Source: an uncultured Bacilli bacterium
GTDB lineage: Bacteria; Bacillota_I; Bacilli_A; RF39; UBA660
NCBI GenBank assembly: GCA_934167465.1
Contig: CAKPKR010000001.1
Coordinates: 186,001-250,000, forward strand
Length of the DNA: 64,000 nt
Direction of reading: 5' to 3'
The notes beneath the pieces were generated by a model. The model saw nothing but the letters and a program-made list of their open reading frames with translations. It ran no database searches and had not been told where the DNA came from. Below are positions 59,386 through 64,000 of the stretch, one piece after another; position 1 is the first letter of the stretch; every line of letters begins with the position of its first letter. A program made the translations under genes and the position numbers.

Positions 59386-59571
59386 TTACCAACTAGATTT
59401 TTTTACGCCTGGTATTTGTCCTTTATAAGCTAATTCTCTAAAGCAAATACGACAAATTCCATATTTTTTAAGTACTGCATGAGGTCTACCACATCTTTCG
59501 CAACGAGTATATTCACGCACTTTGAATTTTTGTTTTCTTGATTGTTTAACAATCATACTTTTCTTTGCCAT
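59386..59571 (-). CDS. rpsZ: Ribosomal protein S14, zinc (type Z) form
   Basis: The 61-residue protein has CERCGRPHAVLKKYGICRIC, the four-Cys zinc site of the short S14 form common in Bacillota. Confidence 0.96.
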   Translation of the reverse strand: MAKKSMIVKQSRKQKFKVREYTRCERCGRPHAVLKKYGICRICFRELAYKGQIPGVKKSSW

Positions 59572-59589
59572 AATATCCTCCTATAGTTA

Positions 59590-60129
59590 TTACTTTTTAA
59601 ATGGCATACCGAAACCTTTTAATAATGAAAGAGCTTCTTCATTTGTTTTTGCTGTTGTTACAAAAACGATATCCATTCCACGTACTTTAACTACGTTGTC
59701 ATATTCTATTTCTGAGAAAATTAATTGTTCATTTAATCCAAGAGTATAATTACCTCTACCATCAAATGATTTAGGTGAAATCCCTCTAAAGTCTCTTACA
59801 CGAGGTAATGTAATACTAATTAATTTATCTAAGAAGTTATACATATTTTCTCCACGTAATGTAACTTTACATCCGATTCCTTGACCTGCTCTTAATTTAA
59901 ATCCAGCTATGGCTTTTTTCGCTTTAGTTATAACTGGTTTTTGACCTGTAATAATTTCTAAGTCTGCAACTGCAGCTTCTAATAATTTACTATTACTTGC
60001 GCCATCTCCAACACCCATATTGATAACAATTTTATCTAATTTAGGTACTTGCATTATATTTTCATAGTTAAATTTTTTTGTTAAATTAGGTACGATTTCT
60101 TCATTATATTTTGCTTTTAGGCGGTTCAT
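59590..60129 (-). CDS. rplE: Ribosomal protein L5
   Basis: The start at 60129 is chosen because the upstream in-frame ATG precedes the GGAGGG ribosome-binding site. The 179-residue product has MNRLKAKYNEEIVPNLTKKF and ITLPRVRDFRGISPKSFDG. Confidence 0.97.
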   Translation of the reverse strand: MNRLKAKYNEEIVPNLTKKFNYENIMQVPKLDKIVINMGVGDGASNSKLLEAAVADLEIITGQKPVITKAKKAIAGFKLRAGQGIGCKVTLRGENMYNFLDKLISITLPRVRDFRGISPKSFDGRGNYTLGLNEQLIFSEIEYDNVVKVRGMDIVFVTTAKTNEEALSLLKGFGMPFKK

Positions 60130-60147
60130 AATATACCCTCCTTCCAA

Positions 60148-60456
60148 TTAATCAAGTGTAGAATTAGATTTTTTAGTAATTCTAACTTTTTTTCCATTTT
60201 TATCTGTTGTATGTCCAATTCTGCTTGGTTTCTTTGTTTTTGGATCTAATATCATAACATTAGATGCATCAATTGGTAATTCCATATCTATAATACTACC
60301 AGCTGTTTGTCCATTTGGTTTAACATGTTTTTTAGCAACATTAATTCCTTCAACAACAACTTTATTTTCATTTTTAAGCACTTTTGTAATATTTCCTTCT
60401 TTACCTTTATCTTTACCAGCAATAACAACAACTTTATCTCCAGTTTTTAATTTCAT
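60148..60456 (-). CDS. rplX: Ribosomal protein L24
   Basis: The 102-residue protein has the KOW motif TGDKVVVIAGKDKGKEGNIT and GINVAKKHVKP. Confidence 0.97.
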   Translation of the reverse strand: MKLKTGDKVVVIAGKDKGKEGNITKVLKNENKVVVEGINVAKKHVKPNGQTAGSIIDMELPIDASNVMILDPKTKKPSRIGHTTDKNGKKVRITKKSNSTLD

Positions 60457-60475
60457 GTTATCCTCCTTCTAAAGG

Positions 60476-60844
60476 CTATAGCACTTCTTTAGCAAGTGAT
60501 ACAATCTTCATAAAATTTTTATCACGTAATTCACGTGCTACTGGTCCAAATACACGAGTTCCTACTGGACTCTTATCATCTTTAATAATAACACAAGCAT
60601 TATCATCAAATTTTATGTAAGATCCATCTTCTCTTCTTAGACCAAATTTGCTTCTAACAATTACAGCTTTAACAACTTTTCCTTTTTGTACTGTACCGTT
60701 AGGAGTTGCTTTTTTAACTGCTACAACTACAGTATCTCCAATATTTCCAGTTTTTACTTTGCTTCCACCTAATACACGAATTACACTTACTTCACGTGCA
60801 CCAGAGTTATCTGCAACTTTTAAACGGCTTTCTTGTTGAATCAT
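60476..60844 (-). CDS. rplN: Ribosomal protein L14
   Basis: The 122-residue protein starts MIQQESRLKVADNSGAREVS and has RSKFGLRREDGSYIKFDDNA. Confidence 0.98.
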   Translation of the reverse strand: MIQQESRLKVADNSGAREVSVIRVLGGSKVKTGNIGDTVVVAVKKATPNGTVQKGKVVKAVIVRSKFGLRREDGSYIKFDDNACVIIKDDKSPVGTRVFGPVARELRDKNFMKIVSLAKEVL

Positions 60845-60867
60845 ATTGATCCTCCTCCCAGTGTCAA

Positions 60868-61125
60868 TTATAAAATAATTGCTTTTTCTATTATCTCTAC
60901 TAAACGGAAATGTTTAGTTTTAGATAATGGTCTTGTTTCAGCTATACGAACAGTATCTCCGATTTTTGCTTCATTTTTTTCATCATGAGCAGCATATTTT
61001 TTAGAGTATTTAACCCTTTTTCCATATAGTGGGTCTTTTTTATAAGTTTCAACTAAAACTGTAATAGTTTTGTCAGTTTTATCACTTACAACTTTACCAA
61101 CTAATTCATGACTTGACTTTGCCAT
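60868..61125 (-). CDS. rpsQ: Ribosomal protein S17
   Basis: The 85-residue protein has LVGKVVSDKTDKTITVLVET and GDTVRIAETRPLSKTKHFRL. It overlaps the rpmC stop by one base. Confidence 0.97.
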   Translation of the reverse strand: MAKSSHELVGKVVSDKTDKTITVLVETYKKDPLYGKRVKYSKKYAAHDEKNEAKIGDTVRIAETRPLSKTKHFRLVEIIEKAIIL

Positions 61126-61331
61126 TAGTTACCTCCCTTAATATTAAGTTCACGTTCTCTTAAAATTGTTTTCATACGTGCAACTAATTTTCTAAGTTCA
61201 TTTATTCTTGATGGTTTTTCTAAGTTACCAGTAGCTTGGCTAAATCTTAAATTAAATAATTCTTCTTTGTATTCATTAATTTTATTATTAATTTCTTCGT
61301 TTGATAATTCTCTAATTTCTTTATTAGTCAT
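61125..61331 (-). CDS. rpmC: Ribosomal protein L29
   Basis: The start at 61331 gives 68 residues (MTNKEIRELSNEEINNKINE, then LFNLRFSQATGNLEKPSRIN). The upstream ATG overlaps the rplP end more deeply and is less likely. Confidence 0.96.
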   Translation of the reverse strand: MTNKEIRELSNEEINNKINEYKEELFNLRFSQATGNLEKPSRINELRKLVARMKTILRERELNIKGGN

Positions 61332-61749
61332 TAGCTTCACCATCTTTCTTTACAAATTTACATTTGATAGGTAATTTATGCATTGCTAATCTAAATGCTT
61401 CACGAGCTGTTGCTTCATCAACACCACCGATTTCAAACATAACTTTTCCTTTTTTAACAACTGCTACCCATTTTTCTGGTTGACCTTTACCTTTACCCAT
61501 ACGAGTTTCTAAAGGTATTTTAGTTAATGAAAGGTGTGGGAATATGTTAATCCAAACTTTTCCACCACGTTTCATATATCTTGTCATAGCTACACGAGCA
61601 GCTTCGATTTGATTTTGAGTAATCCAAGCGCCTTCGCAAGCCATCAAACCATATTCACCAAAGTTAACTTTTTTGTTACCTCTAGTTACACCATCATAAT
61701 GTAAACGGTGTGGTCTTCTATATTTAGTTCTTTTTGGTACTAGTGCCAT
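61324..61749 (-). CDS. rplP: Ribosomal protein L16
   Basis: The 141-residue protein has VPKRTKYRRPHRLHYDGVTR and RMGKGKGQPEKWVAVVKKGK. Confidence 0.98.
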   Translation of the reverse strand: MALVPKRTKYRRPHRLHYDGVTRGNKKVNFGEYGLMACEGAWITQNQIEAARVAMTRYMKRGGKVWINIFPHLSLTKIPLETRMGKGKGQPEKWVAVVKKGKVMFEIGGVDEATAREAFRLAMHKLPIKCKFVKKDGEAND

Positions 61750-62401
61750 TTACATTACCTCCTTTTTGTTTTGAGGCAAGAATTTCTCCTTTATATATCC
61801 ATACTTTAACACCAATTTTACCATAAGTAGTATCAGCTTCTTTGTGAGCATAATCTATATTTGCTCTTAAAGTATGAAGTGGAGTGTTTCCTTCAGAATA
61901 TCCTTCAGTTCTAGCCATATCAGCACCACCCAAACGACCTGATACTGAAGTTTTAATTCCTTTTGCTCCTGCTTTCATTGCATTTCTAATTGCTTTCTTT
62001 TGTGCAATTCTAAATGAAACTCTATTTTCAATTTGATGTGCGATATTTTCAGCTACTAATGCAGCATCAATATCAGGATTCTTAACTTCCATAATTGAGA
62101 TTTGTACATTTTCATCAACTAATTTTGATAATTCTTTTTTTAATTTATCAATTTCGTCTCCACCATGACCAATTATTACACCTGGTTTAGCAGTGTTTAT
62201 AATAATTTCTGTTTTAGTGGCATTTCTTTCAATAAGAATACTTGAAACTGCTGCGTCTTTTAATTTTTTAGTTAAGAATTTACGAATTTTAACGTCATTA
62301 TTTAAGTATTTAGAGAAATCTTTGTTTCCTGCATACCATCTTGATTCCCAGTCTTTATTAATTCCAATTCTAAGACCAATTGGACTTACTTTTTGACCCA
62401 T
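61724..62401 (-). CDS. rpsC: Ribosomal protein S3
   Basis: The 225-residue protein starts MGQKVSPIGLRIGINKDWES, has the KH-type GVIIGHGGDEIDKLK and SGRLGGADMARTEGYSEG. Its end overlaps the rplP start by 26 bases. Confidence 0.98.
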   Translation of the reverse strand: MGQKVSPIGLRIGINKDWESRWYAGNKDFSKYLNNDVKIRKFLTKKLKDAAVSSILIERNATKTEIIINTAKPGVIIGHGGDEIDKLKKELSKLVDENVQISIMEVKNPDIDAALVAENIAHQIENRVSFRIAQKKAIRNAMKAGAKGIKTSVSGRLGGADMARTEGYSEGNTPLHTLRANIDYAHKEADTTYGKIGVKVWIYKGEILASKQKGGNVNGTSTKKN

Positions 62402-62412
62402 CAGTTTTCCTC

Positions 62413-62748
62413 CTATCTTTCGTCACTAACAACAACTGTTATATGACTTGTTCTCTTTCTAATTGGATCTACATGTCCACGAGATCCAAATTTCATTCTT
62501 TTCATTGTTTGACCTTCATTAACATATGCTTCTTTTACATATAATTTAGTTTTGTCTAATCCTAAGTTATTTTCGGCATTAGCAGTAGCTGAAGTCAAAA
62601 CTTTTCTACTTAATCTTGCAGCTTCTTTATTTATATTTGCTAAAATTTTATCTGCTTCTTCTACGCTTTTTCCACGTATTAAATCTATAACTAAACGGGC
62701 TTTACGAGGTGCAATTCTAAGTCCTTTTGCAATCGCTTTTGCTTCCAT
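62413..62748 (-). CDS. rplV: Ribosomal protein L22
   Basis: The start at 62748 follows AAGGAGG at 7 bases; the earlier ATG lies before that site. The 111-residue product has APRKARLVIDLIRGKSVEEA and the RMKFGSRGHVDPIRKRTSH loop that lines the exit tunnel. Confidence 0.97.
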   Translation of the reverse strand: MEAKAIAKGLRIAPRKARLVIDLIRGKSVEEADKILANINKEAARLSRKVLTSATANAENNLGLDKTKLYVKEAYVNEGQTMKRMKFGSRGHVDPIRKRTSHITVVVSDER

Positions 62749-62773
62749 TTTAGTCCTCCTTCCTGACAATTAA

Positions 62774-63046
62774 TTATTTTTTACCTTTGTCATCGCCATG
62801 TCCACCAAATTTACGTGTTAATGCAAATTCTCCTAATTTATGTCCAACCATATCTTCTGTTACATAAACAGGAATAAATTCTTTACCATTATGAACAGCA
62901 AATGTGTGTCCAATAAATTCAGGATAAATTGTTGAACGGCGAGACCATGTTTTAATAACTTCTTTTTTACCTGATTCGTTTGCTTTTTTAACCTTATTCA
63001 TTAAATGTCCATCTATGAATGGTCCTTTTTTTAAGCTTCTTGCCAT
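62774..63046 (-). CDS. rpsS: Ribosomal protein S19
   Basis: The 90-residue protein has MARSLKKGPFIDGHLMNKVK and GHKLGEFALTRKFGGHGDDK. Confidence 0.97.
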   Translation of the reverse strand: MARSLKKGPFIDGHLMNKVKKANESGKKEVIKTWSRRSTIYPEFIGHTFAVHNGKEFIPVYVTEDMVGHKLGEFALTRKFGGHGDDKGKK

Positions 63047-63062
63047 TTAAATCATCCTTTCA

Positions 63063-63896
63063 CTATTTTGTTTTACGACGACGAACAATTAACTTATCAG
63101 AAGCTAGTTTGTTCTTACGTGTTTTATATCCTAATGCTGGTTTACCCCAAGGAGTAACTGGACCTTTACGACCGATTGGTGCACGTCCTTCACCACCACC
63201 ATGTGGATGGTCATTAGGGTTCATAACTGATCCACGAACTGTAGGTCTAATACCCCTATGTCTTTTACGACCAGCTTTTCCTAAGCTTACTAATTCATAG
63301 TCAGCATTTCCAACTTCACCAATAGTAGCTCTACAAGTACTTAATACTTTACGAACTTCACCACTAGTTAAACGTAATAATGTATATTTACCTTCGCGTC
63401 CTAATATTTGAACACTTGATCCAGCTGAACGAGCCATTTGGCCACCTTTACCTGCAGTAAGTTCTACATTATGTACCATAGTTCCTTCTGGAATATTTGC
63501 AAGTGGTAATGAGTTACCAACTTTAATGTCAGCATTTTCTCCACTTTCAATAACATTTCCAACTTTTAAACCTTTTGGAGCTAAAATATATCTTTTTTCT
63601 CCATCTTTATATGTAATTAAAGCAATGTTAGCAGATCTATTTGGATCGTATTCAATAGTAGTAACAACTCCTTCAATACCATCTTTATCTCTTTTAAAAT
63701 CAATAATTCTGTATTTTCTTTTAGCTCCGCCACCACGGTGTCTAACTGTTATTCTACCTTGATTATTACGTCCACCATTTTTCTTTAGTGTAACTAATAA
63801 TGATTTTTCTGGAGTACTTGTAGTAATTTCTTCATTTACTAATTTAGACATACCACGAGTACCATTAGTCATTGGTTTATAACTTTTGATAGCCAT
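63063..63896 (-). CDS. rplB: Ribosomal protein L2
   Basis: The 277-residue protein has ITVRHRGGGAKRKYRIIDFK and the peptidyl-transferase region SVMNPNDHPHGGGEGRAPIG. Confidence 0.98.
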   Translation of the reverse strand: MAIKSYKPMTNGTRGMSKLVNEEITTSTPEKSLLVTLKKNGGRNNQGRITVRHRGGGAKRKYRIIDFKRDKDGIEGVVTTIEYDPNRSANIALITYKDGEKRYILAPKGLKVGNVIESGENADIKVGNSLPLANIPEGTMVHNVELTAGKGGQMARSAGSSVQILGREGKYTLLRLTSGEVRKVLSTCRATIGEVGNADYELVSLGKAGRKRHRGIRPTVRGSVMNPNDHPHGGGEGRAPIGRKGPVTPWGKPALGYKTRKNKLASDKLIVRRRKTK

Positions 63897-63914
63897 ATTT
63901 ATCTTCTCCTAACA

Positions 63915-64000
63915 TTAATTAAGTTCAATTGAACTTCCTTCTTTTAATTTAACAATTGCTTTTTTAACTTTATTTGTTTTACCAACATAACGTCCAACTC
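63915..64000 (-). CDS. rplW: Ribosomal protein L23, C-terminal end only
   Basis: The open frame ending KKAIVKLKEGSSIELN with stop TAA matches the L23 C-terminus (GRYVGKTNKVKKA before it). The rest lies beyond the window. It precedes rplB by 18 bases. Confidence 0.9.
   Translation of the reverse strand, partial: VGRYVGKTNKVKKAIVKLKEGSSIELN

Noticed and set aside
1..64000. Recoded TGA (Mycoplasma-type code)
   Set aside because: The AT content suggested it, but TGA ends genes properly, for instance in the ATGA overlap at 23233-23236, and conserved Trp positions use TGG.
1..64000. CRISPR arrays, tRNA and rRNA genes
   Set aside because: No regularly spaced repeats, cloverleaf-like segments or rRNA signatures were noticed on reading both strands.

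Overview
The window is very AT-rich, uses the standard code (TGA is a stop, for example in the ATGA overlap at 23233-23236) and has Bacillota-type features: strong AGGAGG ribosome-binding sites, a zinc-type S14 and a Bacillus/Clostridium-like order of the ribosomal region. It most likely comes from an unnamed low-GC Bacilli or Clostridia member, perhaps from the gut. No rRNA or tRNA genes were seen.

Right third (45.0-64.0 kb, all minus strand). This is the S10-spc-alpha ribosomal protein supercluster. Reading 64000 to 52000 it holds rplW (partial), rplB, rpsS, rplV, rpsC, rplP, rpmC, rpsQ, rplN, rplX, rplE, rpsN(Z), rpsH, rplF, rplR, rpsE, rplO, secY, adk, map, infA, rpmJ, rpsM, rpsK, rpoA and rplQ, with rpmD missing between rpsE and rplO. 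It is followed by a surface-protein gene whose promoter spacer carries a G10 tract, a frameshifted relative of that gene, a short-chain dehydrogenase, a pilin-like protein, the ECF transporter core (ecfA1-ecfA2-ecfT), truA, rplM and rpsI.

Middle (13.79-45.03 kb). A complete siphovirus-type prophage of about 31 kb is integrated at the 3' end of rpsI. A near-identical 21-bp core lies at each end, and the phage side supplies a new stop codon and terminator. It has an integrase/excisionase and CI/Cro-like control region, an early and replication region, HNH-terminase-portal-protease-capsid-tail genes, and a diversity-generating retroelement (reverse transcriptase, template repeat, accessory protein, variable tail protein) next to the lysis genes. 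All 12 differences between template and variable repeat fall on template adenines.

Left part (1-13.79 kb). A cwlD-like amidase gene lies downstream of rpsI, as in Bacillus and Clostridioides, but it is split exactly at its zinc-binding His-Gly-Gly motif by a 6.25-kb element. The element carries a large serine recombinase, a DinD protein, a sporulation-type sigma factor and a multi-module DNA-binding protein. Joining the two gene halves at the shared CCATG restores one open frame of 218 codons. The layout resembles the skin-type elements that interrupt sporulation genes. Nearby are a Spo0E-like small ORF, an XRE regulator, an IS3-family element inserted in a terminator loop, an RNA methyltransferase, an Abi-type defence gene, a thioredoxin-like protein and a cut-off P-type ATPase.

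Together the window shows one conserved housekeeping neighbourhood invaded by three mobile elements, with two apparent variation systems: the retroelement in the phage tail protein and the homopolymer promoter of the host surface protein.
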